NCBI GenBank assembly: GCA_017472225.1
Contig: JAFUQS010000009.1
Location: forward strand, 1 to 39,643
Source: Clostridia bacterium
GTDB taxonomy: Bacteria; Bacillota; Clostridia; Oscillospirales; Acutalibacteraceae
DNA length: 39,643 nt
Direction of reading: 5' to 3'
Part shown: positions 8,186 through 17,025 of the stretch, piece by piece
How the letters are laid out: each line of letters starts with the position of its first letter
How positions within the stretch are numbered: position 1 is the first letter of the stretch
The notes under the pieces: generated by a model
The model's input: the letters and a program-made list of their open reading frames with translations, nothing else
Told to the model about the DNA's origin: nothing
The model's database searches: none
Made by a program: the position numbers and the translations under genes

Positions 8186-9082
8186 ATGGAATTTATCATC
8201 CCTATCATCATCGTTCTTTTGCTTGTGGTTATTCTTGTAAGAAATATCCGCATTGTTCAGCAGGCAAAGGCTGTTGTTGTTGAACGCCTCGGCGCTTATC
8301 AGACAACATGGGGCGTTGGCATTCACTTCAAAATCCCCTTCATTGAGAAGGTTGCAAAAACAATCTCACTCAAGGAGCAGGTTGTTGATTTCCCGCCTCA
8401 GCCCGTTATCACAAAGGATAACGTAACCATGCAGATTGACACTGTTATCTATTTCCAGATTACAGACCCGAAGCTTTACACCTATGGTGTTGAGCATCCT
8501 CTCACAGCCATTGAAAACCTCACTGCAACAACTCTCCGTAACATCATCGGTGAGCTTGAGCTTGACCAGACTCTCACTTCAAGAGATATCATCAACTCAA
8601 AAATGCGTGGTATTCTTGACGAAGCTACCGATGCATGGGGCATCAAAATCAACAGAGTTGAGCTTAAAAACATTCTTCCTCCCAGAGAAATTCAGGATGC
8701 CATGGAAAAGCAGATGAAGGCTGAGCGTGAACGCCGTGAATCAATCCTCAAGGCAGAGGGTGAAAAGAAGTCCGCTATCCTTCTTGCAGAAGGTGAAAGA
8801 GAATCCGCAATTCTTCGTGCAGACGCTAAAAAGCAGGCTCAGATTCTTGAAGCAGAAGGTCAGGCAGCAGCCCTTATCAAGGTGCAGACCGCAACAGCAG
8901 AGGGTATCAAGCTTATCAAGGAAGCAGGCGCTTCAGAGGAGGTTATCAAGCTCAGAGCTCTTGATGCATTCTCAGCAGCAGCCGACGGCAAAGCAACAAA
9001 GATTATCATTCCCTCAGAAATTCAGGGCCTTGCAGGTCTTGCAACCTCCTTCAAGGAAGTTCTTACGGAACCGAAACAGTAA
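8186..9082 (+). CDS. SPFH/stomatin (band 7) membrane protein, QmcA-like
   Basis: A 298-residue protein with one N-terminal membrane helix (2-20), an SPFH/band 7 domain (about 25-180) containing the conserved ERLG..., VDFPPQ, and IGELELDQTLTSRD segments, then a long charged coiled coil of repeats AEGEKKSAILLAEGERESAI-type (about 185-250), typical of stomatin and QmcA/YbbK. It likely forms ring-like membrane scaffolds with the NfeD protein. AAGGAG precedes the ATG. It is co-transcribed with NfeD and ends in a hairpin. Length and domain order are normal for the family. Confidence 0.93.
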   Translation: MEFIIPIIIVLLLVVILVRNIRIVQQAKAVVVERLGAYQTTWGVGIHFKIPFIEKVAKTISLKEQVVDFPPQPVITKDNVTMQIDTVIYFQITDPKLYTYGVEHPLTAIENLTATTLRNIIGELELDQTLTSRDIINSKMRGILDEATDAWGIKINRVELKNILPPREIQDAMEKQMKAERERRESILKAEGEKKSAILLAEGERESAILRADAKKQAQILEAEGQAAALIKVQTATAEGIKLIKEAGASEEVIKLRALDAFSAAADGKATKIIIPSEIQGLAGLATSFKEVLTEPKQ

Positions 9083-9089
9083 TATTGAA

Positions 9090-9121
9090 AAGGGGGATTT
9101 CCAAAAAAGGAAATCCCCCTT
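9090..9121 (+). terminator. Hairpin after the SPFH gene
   Basis: A perfect 13-base inverted repeat AAGGGGGATTTCC/GGAAATCCCCCTT with an A6 loop. The T-tract is short. Confidence 0.65.
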
Positions 9122-9155
9122 GTCAACACTCAAAAAAATAGAATAGTTAAATATG

Positions 9156-9195
9156 AAAACCATTGTAAAAGCTGAACCGCTGATACAATGGTTTT
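9156..9195. repeat. ACCATTGTA repeat hairpin, copy 1
   Basis: The stem AAAACCATTGTA/TACAATGGTTTT encloses the conserved loop AAAGCTGAAC-GCTGA. It is found four times in the window (also 31452, 35729 and 39504), each beside a heptamer repeat and downstream of a gene. It can act as a terminator because its own ends are A4 and T4-5. Confidence 0.8.
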
Positions 9196-9221
9196 TATAG
9201 TTATTGATTCTTTTATCTTTT

Positions 9222-9865
9222 CCTGACTGCTGTCTGCTTAAAGTGTATTTAACTTCGCTTTTATGTACCGTGGTGATGAACGGTAAGGTTTTATCTGTTC
9301 CTCTGAATCCGTACGCTCGAGCCGCTTGGGCTCTTACTTTTGTCAAGCGTGACAAAAGTAAGCAAAAGCACGCATTTGGCGGATTAACCTCCGCAAGAAC
9401 TAAAAATACCGAGTAAAGCTTATGCTATCCTTTACTCGGTATTCTTTTCTGCTCACCGTGGATAAGAAAACAAGGTTTCTTCTTATCGGTATTTTCAGAT
9501 TGCTCTGTTCTGCCATACCACGGTTCGTTTGCCGAACAGCTCTAATTAAAACAACGCTCAATAAAATGAGCCGCTTGGTTTAATTTGTTCCGTAAGGTCT
9601 GTTATTGTCTAATTTATTTGTGTGCCTTTCCACTGCCTGTAGTCCGACAGTCGCTCCCGCTACAATCTGCTTTCTGAAAGAGAATTCCTTTTTATGTTGT
9701 TATTCTCGTCTTTTTTACCGACTGCTCCAAGCAGACTCCTCCACCGCTAAAGCGGTTCCCCTCCTCTAAAGAGAAGGCTTTTCCTGTCTCCTGACTACTG
9801 ACTACTGTCTACTGACGCCTGACGCCTGACCCCTGACTACTGTCTACCGACTACTGACTACTAAA
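9222..9865 (-). repeat. Dispersed multi-hairpin repeat, copy C (inverted)
   Basis: A minus-strand copy of the element seen at 1-600 and 5265-5884. It ends in heptamers ACTGACTACTG at 9790-9863. Unlike the other copies it carries an extra stretch (9718-9785) with a CCGCT/AGCGG hairpin and a CTCCTCTAAAGAGAAGG stretch, likely an insertion of another intergenic repeat. No gene is seen between 9125 and 10250. Confidence 0.8.
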
Positions 9866-9881
9866 CTTGTCCCGCTGCGAA

Positions 9882-9986
9882 AACAACAAACGAAGGTGGG
9901 AAGAAGCTTTATAAAAAGCAACCGATTACGGGATTTATTATAAGTAATAAAAAAGCAGAAGCCGGGGCGCTTCGTAGTTTGTTGTT
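9882..9986. repeat. Long imperfect inverted repeat
   Basis: AACAACAAACGAAG (9882-9895) is matched by CTTCGTAGTTTGTTGTT (9970-9986), an arm of 14 with a three-base bulge, around a 74-base loop. It may be a small MITE-like element or remnant; no coding sequence is inside. Confidence 0.5.
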
Positions 9987-10025
9987 GAAGGCGGACTAAC
10001 GGTATATTATAAAAATAAAAAGCCG

Positions 10026-10190
10026 TGTCTACAAAAAAGCGTGCTTTTGCTTACTTTTGTCACAACCGATAAAAGTAAGTGCTCAAGCGGCATGAGCGTA
10101 CGGAGTCAAAGGAATAAATAAAGCCTTGCCGTTTAACACCACGGCACTTAAAAGCGGAGTTAAATACACCTTAAGTAGTCAGCGCCCCCA
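10026..10190 (+). repeat. Partial repeat, right end only
   Basis: This matches the right-hand 165 bases of the dispersed element (from GCGTGCTTTTGCTTACTTTTGTC to the closing GTAGTCA) in the plus orientation, opposite to copy C just upstream. The 5' body is absent. Confidence 0.75.
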
Positions 10191-10208
10191 GTCCGCTCCA
10201 TATCACAC

Positions 10209-10245
10209 ATAAAAAAGCTTCCCCGAAATTACTCGGGGAAGCTTA
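10209..10245 (-). terminator. Terminator of the alcohol dehydrogenase gene
   Basis: The stem AAGCTTCCCCGA/TCGGGGAAGCTT (10215-10226, 10233-10244) is followed on the minus strand by a T6 run. It lies seven bases beyond the stop codon. Confidence 0.85.
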
Positions 10246-10251
10246 ACTGTT

Positions 10252-11457
10252 TTATTTCATCAGTCTTCTGATAACAGCTTCGCAGTCTGCTTCGTTCATG
10301 ATCTTCGGAACGGGATAAAGGGGATTGCCCTCTTTAAGTGCACGCTTAACGATTGTGGGAATATCCTCATCCTTGATGCAGTCAAACTTGTCGGGAATAT
10401 TCATGTTTCTGTTAAGAGTCTTGATAGCTTCAATGAAGGCTTCTGCCTTTTCCTTGTCTGTGCCGTCAGTTTTTACACCGGCAACAACAGCAAGCTTTGC
10501 AAGACGGGCGTGTGCGCTTTCGCCGAAATATTCAAGAACATAAGGAAGAATAACAGCGTTTGCAAGGCCGTGGGGGATACCGTAATAACCGCCAAGGTTG
10601 TGAGCAATTGCATGAACATAGCCTACATAAGCTCTTGTGAATGCCATACCTGCATAGAAGGAAGCCTTGAGCATTGCCTCTCTTGCTTCGATATCCTTGC
10701 CGTCGTTGTATGCTTTTTCGATGTTATCAAAAATCATCTTTGTTGCTTTTTCTGCATAAGCCTCTGTTGACTTTACATTACTTCTGCCGATGTAAGCCTC
10801 AACTGCATGAGTGAGAGCGTCCATACCTGTTGTTGAAGTAATATGAGGGGGAAGACCTACTGTAAGCTCAGGGTCGAGAACTGCATATTTGGGTCTGAGC
10901 TTCGGGTCGTTGATAGCGTTCTTTTCGTGAGTTTCGGGGTCGCTGACAACTGCTGCAACAGTAACCTCAGAGCCTGTACCCGCTGTTGTGGGAACTGCAA
11001 ACAGGGGAGGAAGCTTGTGCCATACCTTGAGAGTACCACGCATTTTCTTAACAGGTGTTTTCGGATTTGTAACTCTTGCTGCTGCTGCCTTTGCACAGTC
11101 CATCGGTGAGCCGCCGCCGAAGGCTATGATACCTTCACAGCCGTTGTCAAGATAAAGCTGTCTTGCGTCCTCGATGTTCTGGATTGAGGGGTTGGGCTGA
11201 GTGCCGTCATAAACTGCATATTCAACGCCTGCCTTGTCAAGCTCCTCAAAAAGAGGGTCAAGAAGGTGAATACCCATAAGTCCCTTATCTGTTACAACAA
11301 GAACCTTTTTAAGTCCCTTGCTCTTGATGAATTCGGGAAGCTGACGGATTGCACCGGGGCCTTCAAGAAGCTGAGGCTCGGACCAGTCAAAAATGAACAT
11401 TGCATACTTAAAAACAGTCTGGAATGTTCTGTAATATGCCTTTTTCAATTGCCACAT
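10252..11457 (-). CDS. Iron-containing (group III) alcohol dehydrogenase
   Basis: A 401-residue cytosolic NAD(P)-dependent dehydrogenase interconverting alcohols and aldehydes. Family signs: the GGGSPMDCAKA dinucleotide motif (about 115-125), PTTAGTGSEVT (about 156-166), and the metal-site regions DALTHAVEAY and HAIAHNLGGYYGIPHG, giving the Asp and three His ligands. Length is normal. The N-terminus is about 20 residues longer than usual before FDWSEPQLLEGPGA; AAGGAAG precedes the first ATG, so I keep it. Highly biased codons suggest strong expression, consistent with a fermentative alcohol or butanol-type dehydrogenase. It has its own promoter (11494-11522) and terminator. The exact alcohol is not determinable. 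Confidence 0.92.
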   Translation of the reverse strand: MWQLKKAYYRTFQTVFKYAMFIFDWSEPQLLEGPGAIRQLPEFIKSKGLKKVLVVTDKGLMGIHLLDPLFEELDKAGVEYAVYDGTQPNPSIQNIEDARQLYLDNGCEGIIAFGGGSPMDCAKAAAARVTNPKTPVKKMRGTLKVWHKLPPLFAVPTTAGTGSEVTVAAVVSDPETHEKNAINDPKLRPKYAVLDPELTVGLPPHITSTTGMDALTHAVEAYIGRSNVKSTEAYAEKATKMIFDNIEKAYNDGKDIEAREAMLKASFYAGMAFTRAYVGYVHAIAHNLGGYYGIPHGLANAVILPYVLEYFGESAHARLAKLAVVAGVKTDGTDKEKAEAFIEAIKTLNRNMNIPDKFDCIKDEDIPTIVKRALKEGNPLYPVPKIMNEADCEAVIRRLMK

Positions 11458-11493
11458 AAAAATCTTCCTTTCAAGGTTTTATTTATCTTTTAA

Positions 11494-11522
11494 ATAATAC
11501 TATCATTTTCCTTTTATTTCAA
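11494..11522 (-). promoter_or_regulatory. Promoter of the alcohol dehydrogenase gene
   Basis: On the minus strand TTGAAA (11522-11517), 17 bases, then TATTAT (11499-11494). Confidence 0.6.
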
Positions 11523-11612
11523 GGCTTAAATGTAAACTTTATATATTTTTATTTCCATGTTGCGACTTTTTTCATGAAAAATATGGATAAAATAAAACTC
11601 AGAAGGAAAAGT

Positions 11613-11641
11613 TTGCCATAAGCTCAGATTTATGGTACAAT
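11613..11641 (+). promoter_or_regulatory. Promoter of the ABC-F gene
   Basis: TTGCCA (11613-11618), 17-base spacer, TACAAT (11636-11641). Confidence 0.6.
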
Positions 11642-11690
11642 ATAAAACAATCGAAAAATTTATGTATTACTGACTGAGGAAGTGATAAAT

Positions 11691-13292
11691 ATGATTAGTA
11701 CCAACAATGTTACTCTGCAATATGGCGGCAGAGAGCTTTTCAAAAGCGTTTCAATCAACTTCACAAAGGGCAACTGCTATGGTCTCATCGGCGCAAACGG
11801 TGCCGGTAAAAGTACCTTTCTGAAAATTCTTTCCGGTGAAATTGAGCCTAACAAGGGCTATGTCACAATCACACCGGGTGAAAGACTTTCCGTTTTGAAG
11901 CAGGACCATTATGCCTTTGATGAATATGATGTAATCCGCACCGTTCTCATGGGCAATCCCAAGCTTGTTGAAATTATGGATGCCAAGGAGGAGCTCTACG
12001 CAAAAGAGGAGTTTACCGAGGAAGACGGTATCCGTATCAGTGAGCTTGAAGAGGAATTTGCGGAAATGGACGGCTGGAGTGCGGAAAGCGATGCGGAAAT
12101 TCTGCTCAACGCTCTCGGTATTCACAATGAGTTCCATTATTCACTCATGAAGGAGCTGACAGGTGAGCAGAAGGTTAAGGTGCTTCTTGCTCAGGCTCTT
12201 TTCGGAAACCCTGATATTCTTCTTCTTGACGAGCCGACAAACCATCTTGATGTTGCGGCTATCAATTGGCTTGAAGAATTCCTTATGAATTTTGAAAATA
12301 CAGTTATCGTTGTCAGCCATGACAGACATTTTCTCAACAAGGTCTGCACCCATATTGCAGACTGTGACTTCGGCAAAATCACAATGTATGTCGGCAACTA
12401 CGACTTCTGGTATGAATACACACAGATGGCACAGCGTCAGCTTCGTGAGCAGAACAAGAAGACCGAAGCCAAGATGAAGGAGCTGCAGGAGTTTATTGCA
12501 CGCTTCAGCGCAAACGCTTCAAAGTCAAAGCAGGCAACAAGCAGAAAGAAATTGCTTGATAACCTTGTGCTTGAGGATATGCCTGTTTCTTCAAGACGCT
12601 TCCCCTTTGTTGAATTCAAGCCGGACAGAGAAATCGGCAACGATATGCTCATTGTTGAAGGACTTTCAAAAACAATTGGTGACAGAAAGGTACTTGACAA
12701 TGTTTCCTTCACTATCAGACCCAATGAAAAGGTTGCTTTTGTCGGCACAGATGCTGTTGCAAAAACAACATTCTTCAAAATTCTTATGGGTGAGCTTGAG
12801 CCTGATGAGGGTAGCTTCAAGTGGGGTATTACCACCTCACAGGCATACTTCCCTGCAGATAACTCTGCTTTCTTTGACGGCGTTGAAGAAAGTCTTATCG
12901 ATTGGGTGAGAAGATACTCTGACCTGCAGTTTGAAACGGATGTAAGAGGCTGGCTCGGCAGACTTATGTTCTCAGGTGAAGAAGCAACAAAAATGGCAAA
13001 GGTGCTTTCCGGTGGTGAAAGGGTACGCTGTATGCTTTGCAAAATGATGCTCAGCGGTGCAAATGTACTCATTCTTGATGAACCGACAAACCACCTTGAC
13101 CTGGAATCAATAACGGCACTTAACAATGCACTCATAAGATTCAAGGGCTCACTTCTTTTCACCTCACACGACCATCAGTTTGTTCAGTCAATTGCGGACA
13201 GAATCATTGAATTCAGACCCGACGGACTTTATGACAAGAAGGAAACCTATGACGAATTCCTCGAAAACAATGAGCTGCTTATTACCAAATAA
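11691..13292 (+). CDS. ABC-F family ATPase (YbiT/EttA-like)
   Basis: A 533-residue soluble protein with two ABC domains and no membrane segments, so it belongs to the ABC-F ribosome-associated factors (translation factor or antibiotic-target protection). Domain 1 has GANGAGKST (Walker A), a signature variant LTGEQ and LLLDEPTNHLD. The linker (about residues 240-310) is charged and helical. Domain 2 has an unusual Walker A, GTDAVAKTT, an intact LSGGE signature, and LILDEPTNHLD. The start at 11691 is chosen over GTG 11682 because GAGGA is correctly spaced. The gene is alone between its own promoter and the next phosphatase gene 88 bases on. No resistance phenotype can be inferred. Confidence 0.92.
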   Translation: MISTNNVTLQYGGRELFKSVSINFTKGNCYGLIGANGAGKSTFLKILSGEIEPNKGYVTITPGERLSVLKQDHYAFDEYDVIRTVLMGNPKLVEIMDAKEELYAKEEFTEEDGIRISELEEEFAEMDGWSAESDAEILLNALGIHNEFHYSLMKELTGEQKVKVLLAQALFGNPDILLLDEPTNHLDVAAINWLEEFLMNFENTVIVVSHDRHFLNKVCTHIADCDFGKITMYVGNYDFWYEYTQMAQRQLREQNKKTEAKMKELQEFIARFSANASKSKQATSRKKLLDNLVLEDMPVSSRRFPFVEFKPDREIGNDMLIVEGLSKTIGDRKVLDNVSFTIRPNEKVAFVGTDAVAKTTFFKILMGELEPDEGSFKWGITTSQAYFPADNSAFFDGVEESLIDWVRRYSDLQFETDVRGWLGRLMFSGEEATKMAKVLSGGERVRCMLCKMMLSGANVLILDEPTNHLDLESITALNNALIRFKGSLLFTSHDHQFVQSIADRIIEFRPDGLYDKKETYDEFLENNELLITK

Positions 13293-13379
13293 GTAATCGA
13301 AACCATTTATCCATCGGTCAATAAATTCAGAATTCTCTCATTTCACTTTCACATCTTAAATAAAGAAAGGAATAAATCA

Positions 13380-14078
13380 ATGACATATGTAATCGGTGAT
13401 ATACACGGAAATAAAGAAAAGTACGATGCAATGCTTGAAAAGCTCAGCCCGAAGGACACAGATGCTGTTTTTGTTCTCGGTGATGTGATTGACATCGGTG
13501 ATGACGGCATTGCAATTTTACAGGATATGATGTACAGAGCTAATGTTTATCCCGTTCTCGGTGAGCACGAATATATGGCAAAAAAATTTCTGCCCGTTAT
13601 CGCAGAAAAGGGCAGTGCTGAAAAGGCTCTTGCAGCTCTTGAGGGCGAAGAAAAGGAACAGCTTGCAAAATGGCTCACCATGAAAAGCGAAAAAACAATT
13701 GCCGATTTTCTCTCACTTGACGAGGAGGGCAGAGAGGCTGTACTTGATTATTTTTCTGAATTCACACCTTATGAAGAATTGGAGGAGGGCGGAAAAACCT
13801 TTGTTCTTGCCCATGCCGGCATAAATAATTTTGATGAGGGCAAGAGTCTTGAGGATTACAGCGAGGAGGATTTTGTTTTTGCAAAAACAGATTATAACAC
13901 TCCGTGCTTTTCAGATAAATATCTTGTAACAGCACACACCCCCACAGTTGCCATCGGCAAAGAATTTGCCGGCAAGGTTTACAGCAAAAAAAGACACGTT
14001 GCAATTGATTGCGGCTGTGGCTACGGAGGCAGACTTGCAGCGGTATGCCTGAACCCGTTGAAGGTGTTCTATTGCTGA
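13380..14078 (+). CDS. PPP-family metallophosphatase (PrpE/ApaH-like)
   Basis: A 232-residue soluble phosphatase. It contains GDIHG (7-11), GDVIDIGDDG (about 35-44, the GDxxDxG motif), then GEHE at the position where the family has GNHE, then an AHAG histidine segment and a final AHTP histidine motif. The family includes serine/threonine phosphatases and diadenosine tetraphosphatases. The Asn to Glu change at the GNHE site removes a usual metal ligand and proton-network residue, so activity may be changed. AAAGGAA precedes the start by about eight bases. It ends in a strong hairpin shared with the convergent operon. Confidence 0.82.
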   Translation: MTYVIGDIHGNKEKYDAMLEKLSPKDTDAVFVLGDVIDIGDDGIAILQDMMYRANVYPVLGEHEYMAKKFLPVIAEKGSAEKALAALEGEEKEQLAKWLTMKSEKTIADFLSLDEEGREAVLDYFSEFTPYEELEEGGKTFVLAHAGINNFDEGKSLEDYSEEDFVFAKTDYNTPCFSDKYLVTAHTPTVAIGKEFAGKVYSKKRHVAIDCGCGYGGRLAAVCLNPLKVFYC

Positions 14079-14138
14079 AAATAATGGCTTTGCAGCGGGC
14101 AATATCATTATTTATATAAATAATTTTATAATAACAAA

Positions 14139-14171
14139 GAGCCATCTTTCCCGATAAGGGTAAGGTGGCTC
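14139..14171. terminator. Bidirectional terminator
   Basis: A GAGCCATCTTTCCC/GGGTAAGGTGGCTC stem with a short loop; AATTTGTTTTG follows on the plus strand and T/A-rich sequence on the minus strand. It separates the phosphatase gene from the convergent transketolase operon. Confidence 0.75.
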
Positions 14172-14241
14172 AATTTGTTTTGTTATAATGCCCTTAAGGG
14201 GCAAGGCGATGCTTTTTTAAGCATCCGGAAAGAGCTTTTAC

Positions 14242-15045
14242 TTATTTTGCAAGTGCGCCGATTTCAAGCATGAATCCGCCAATCTGTGCGCCGAATTCCG
14301 GTGCGCCGTCCATGATAAGGCGGCCTGCCTTTGTTGCTTCAAGCATATCGTCGATACTCATAAGAATACCGAGTGCGCTGTCAAGGTTGTTGAAGCGGAG
14401 AGTGAAGAACGGCATTGCTCTCTTGTATTCACCACGACCTGCTCTTGACTTACCTGCTTTGATTCTGAGATATGCAGAAATCTGAGGATAACCGTCAACT
14501 GCAAAAGCATAAACACGGTCGGGACTCTTTGAAGTCCAGTCTCTGATTTCAGGATGTCCCATTTTGTTAAGCTGGCTGATACCGCTGGAAAGAAGATAGA
14601 AATAGCACTTAACAAGAAGCTCCTTTGTTTCTTCGTCCTTGGGAGGCTCTGTTGCACCGAGAAGACTTGCCATTTTAAGAAGAACCATTACGAAGGAAAC
14701 AAGTGTGCCTGCGTGCTTGATACCCTTGATTTTGGGAATACCGGCAGGGGTAATCTTGCCCTTGAAGAAATCGTTGAGATTTTCAACGCTCTTGAATTCA
14801 AGCTCAATGTGGGGATCTTCTGTAAGACAGGTGTGAACGAGCCATTCGCCTGAGTTCACAACAAAGTGCATACCTTGCTTGCCACCCTCTGCATCGGGGT
14901 CAAGGCAGCTTACCTGAATTACTGCGTGTGCATTTTCAAACTTCTTTTTAAGGGAGGGTACATCGTTTGCGATAACCTTTACAAGCGGCAAAGCAGCATT
15001 GAGAAAGATTTTATTTGAATATAAGGCTTCCTTTGTATGAGCCAT
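14242..15045 (-). CDS. Two-module SCP2-like (lipid-binding-fold) protein 2
   Basis: A 267-residue soluble protein and the last gene of the operon. I read the pattern as SCP2/sterol-carrier-like: a strand with HFVVNSGEW, then HIELEFKSVENLNDFFKGK (about residues 80-98), matching the SCP2 'strand, then ceiling on helix, then GK' shape. A second similar unit, MPFFTLRFNNLDSALGILMS with a later GAPEFG (about 210-257), sits in the C-terminal half, so it appears internally duplicated. Between them lies a hydrophobic helical stretch. It aligns by eye in the same order with the first gene of the operon (18304-19065). Good RBS (AAGGAGG). The fold call is weak-to-moderate; a plain unknown-domain label would also be defensible. 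Confidence 0.6.
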   Translation of the reverse strand: MAHTKEALYSNKIFLNAALPLVKVIANDVPSLKKKFENAHAVIQVSCLDPDAEGGKQGMHFVVNSGEWLVHTCLTEDPHIELEFKSVENLNDFFKGKITPAGIPKIKGIKHAGTLVSFVMVLLKMASLLGATEPPKDEETKELLVKCYFYLLSSGISQLNKMGHPEIRDWTSKSPDRVYAFAVDGYPQISAYLRIKAGKSRAGRGEYKRAMPFFTLRFNNLDSALGILMSIDDMLEATKAGRLIMDGAPEFGAQIGGFMLEIGALAK

Positions 15046-15066
15046 ATCGTTTGCCTCCTTGTATTA

Positions 15067-16077
15067 TTAGAATTCGTCGTCCCAGTTGTCGTCTTCTTCG
15101 AAGTCCATGTTCATTACTTCACGAACAGCAGCTACGATACCGTTTGTATCAATGCCGACCTCGGACATAATATCTTCGTGAAGGCCGATGGGAGCGAACT
15201 TATCCTGATGACCGAGCATCTTGAATGCACAGCCCTTACCTGCCTGAGCCATAACCTCAGCAACTGCTGAGCCGAGACCGCCGATAACACTGTGGTCTTC
15301 AACTGTGATGATTCTTCTTGTGTCCATAACAGCCTTGATGATAGCTTCCTTATCGATGGGCTTGATTGTGTGCATATTGAGAACACGAACCTTAAGTCCG
15401 TCAGCATTTTCAAGGAAGTTTGCTGCCTGAAGAGCCTGGAATGCACAAGAACCGCAAGCGATAACGGTGATATCTGTACCTTCGTGAAGCTCAACTGCCT
15501 TACCAACCTCAAAGCCATAATCTGTGTCGGAATAAAGAACACGGTCAAAGCCACGGTTGATACGGATATAGAAGGGACCTTCTGTGTTATAAGCTGCCTT
15601 AACTGCGTTTGCTGTTTCGTAGCCGTCAGCGGGAACGATGACAGTAAGGTTGGGCATTGCTCTTGTGATTGCAAGGTCAGTGATTGCATGGTGTGTTGAA
15701 CCTGCCTGACCGAAGGAGGTACCTGCATGTGTTGCAATGATTTTTGCATTTACATTCTGATAGCAGATATCTGTGTGGAGCTGATCGCAGGCTCTCATTG
15801 ATGTGAAGGCGGAGAAGCCTGACATGAAGGGGATAAGACCTGCTCTTGCCATACCTGCGCCAACACCGAACATATCCTGTTCAGCAATACCTACATTGAA
15901 AACTCTTTCGGGGCAAACCTTGAGAACGTCACCTAATTTTGTTGACTTTGCAAGGTCGGGAGTGATTGCAACAACCTTGGGGTCATTGATGATAATGTCA
16001 GCAAGAGTCTTGCCGTAAATTTCAGCTGTTGAAATTGAAGTCTGGTCAACTGCGTTATATACAAATCCGCCTGCCAT
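15067..16077 (-). CDS. Transketolase, C-terminal subunit
   Basis: A 336-residue subunit of a split, thiamine-diphosphate-dependent transketolase. It holds the pyrimidine-binding domain, with the catalytic glutamate in NVGIAEQDM (E66), and the transketolase C-terminal domain with GLGSAVAEV near the end. Enzyme action is transfer of a two-carbon ketol unit between sugar phosphates or other aldehydes, with the N-terminal subunit (next gene upstream) supplying the diphosphate and metal site. Only two bases separate the N-subunit stop from this start; GGAGGG lies within the upstream gene. The tail is very acidic. Operon context with an aminotransferase and SCP2-like proteins is unusual for a pentose-phosphate enzyme. 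Confidence 0.9.
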   Translation of the reverse strand: MAGGFVYNAVDQTSISTAEIYGKTLADIIINDPKVVAITPDLAKSTKLGDVLKVCPERVFNVGIAEQDMFGVGAGMARAGLIPFMSGFSAFTSMRACDQLHTDICYQNVNAKIIATHAGTSFGQAGSTHHAITDLAITRAMPNLTVIVPADGYETANAVKAAYNTEGPFYIRINRGFDRVLYSDTDYGFEVGKAVELHEGTDITVIACGSCAFQALQAANFLENADGLKVRVLNMHTIKPIDKEAIIKAVMDTRRIITVEDHSVIGGLGSAVAEVMAQAGKGCAFKMLGHQDKFAPIGLHEDIMSEVGIDTNGIVAAVREVMNMDFEEDDNWDDEF

Positions 16078-16079
16078 AA

Positions 16080-16958
16080 TTATTTGCCCTCCTTTTCTGC
16101 ACGAGCGCAGCGTGCCTTGTAGTCTTCTTCAAGCTCTTTGTTGAACTTTTCGAAAAGTGCATCATCAATTGCACCGTAGTGCCAGAGATAATCGCCTTCC
16201 ATAGTCTTGACACCGGCACCCTTCTTTGTATCCATAAGAATACATGTGGGAGCGCAGGGTTCCTTTGATCTTTCAATTGCGGCATCGATAGCTTCACAAA
16301 GCTCGCCGATGTTGTTACCGTCAACGCAGATTGTGTTGAAGCCGAAGGCCTTCATCTTGTCCGCAAGGGGTTCAAGCTTCATAACCTCTTCTGTGGGGCC
16401 GTCGATCATGCAATGGTTACGGTCGATGAAAACGATACAGTTGGAAAGGTTATAGTGGTTGATTGTCATAAAGCCTTCCCAGTTTGAGCCTTCGCCAAGC
16501 TCACCGTCACCTGTTACGATGTATGTAAGGTAATCCTTGCCGAGAACTCTTGCTGCGAGTGCTGTACCTGCTGCGATTGATGCACCGTGGCCGAGTGAGC
16601 CTGTTGATGCGTCAACGCCGATAACCTTGTTTGAGTCAAGGTGCATACCCATTTTTGAACCTGAAAGGTTAAAGGTTTTGAGAGATTCAACATCGTTGAA
16701 GCCCTTGTCACAAAGTACGGGAGCGTAAGCAATTGCTGCGTGACCCTTTGAAAGGATAAAACGGTCTCTGTCTTCCCACTTAGGATCGTCAACCTTGATG
16801 TTGAGATACTTGTGGTAGAGAACGGTAAGAAGGTCAAGAACACTCATACCGCCGCCGAGATGTCCGCTGCCTGCCCATACAGTTGTCTGTATAGTAAGCT
16901 TACGAAGCTCGAAAGCCTTCTTTTCAAGGGCAAGCCATTCTTTTTTTGAAAGTGGCAT
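16080..16958 (-). CDS. Transketolase, N-terminal subunit
   Basis: A 292-residue subunit. SGH (31-33) and SKGHAA (70-75) are the substrate and cofactor histidine regions, and GDGELGEG (150-157) with N181 forms the thiamine-diphosphate/metal motif (GDG about 30 residues before N). It pairs with the C-terminal subunit immediately downstream. The start at 16958 is chosen because GGAGG lies seven bases before it; an in-frame ATG at 16973 would put the RBS inside the gene. Such split pairs are common in Clostridia as well as full-length transketolases. A small ACCCTG/CAGGGT hairpin (16994-17009) lies in the 67-base gap after the aminotransferase gene and may balance the expression of the two parts. 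Confidence 0.9.
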   Translation of the reverse strand: MPLSKKEWLALEKKAFELRKLTIQTTVWAGSGHLGGGMSVLDLLTVLYHKYLNIKVDDPKWEDRDRFILSKGHAAIAYAPVLCDKGFNDVESLKTFNLSGSKMGMHLDSNKVIGVDASTGSLGHGASIAAGTALAARVLGKDYLTYIVTGDGELGEGSNWEGFMTINHYNLSNCIVFIDRNHCMIDGPTEEVMKLEPLADKMKAFGFNTICVDGNNIGELCEAIDAAIERSKEPCAPTCILMDTKKGAGVKTMEGDYLWHYGAIDDALFEKFNKELEEDYKARCARAEKEGK

Positions 16959-17025
16959 AATAATTTCCTCCATATTTTAATTTTTAATTTAACACCCTGA
17001 TTTCAGGGTATAAGTTACATTTTTA

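Noticed and set aside
10843-11109. Plus-strand cysteine-rich frame inside the alcohol dehydrogenase gene
   Set aside because: It is a shadow of the minus-strand gene with no RBS or promoter.
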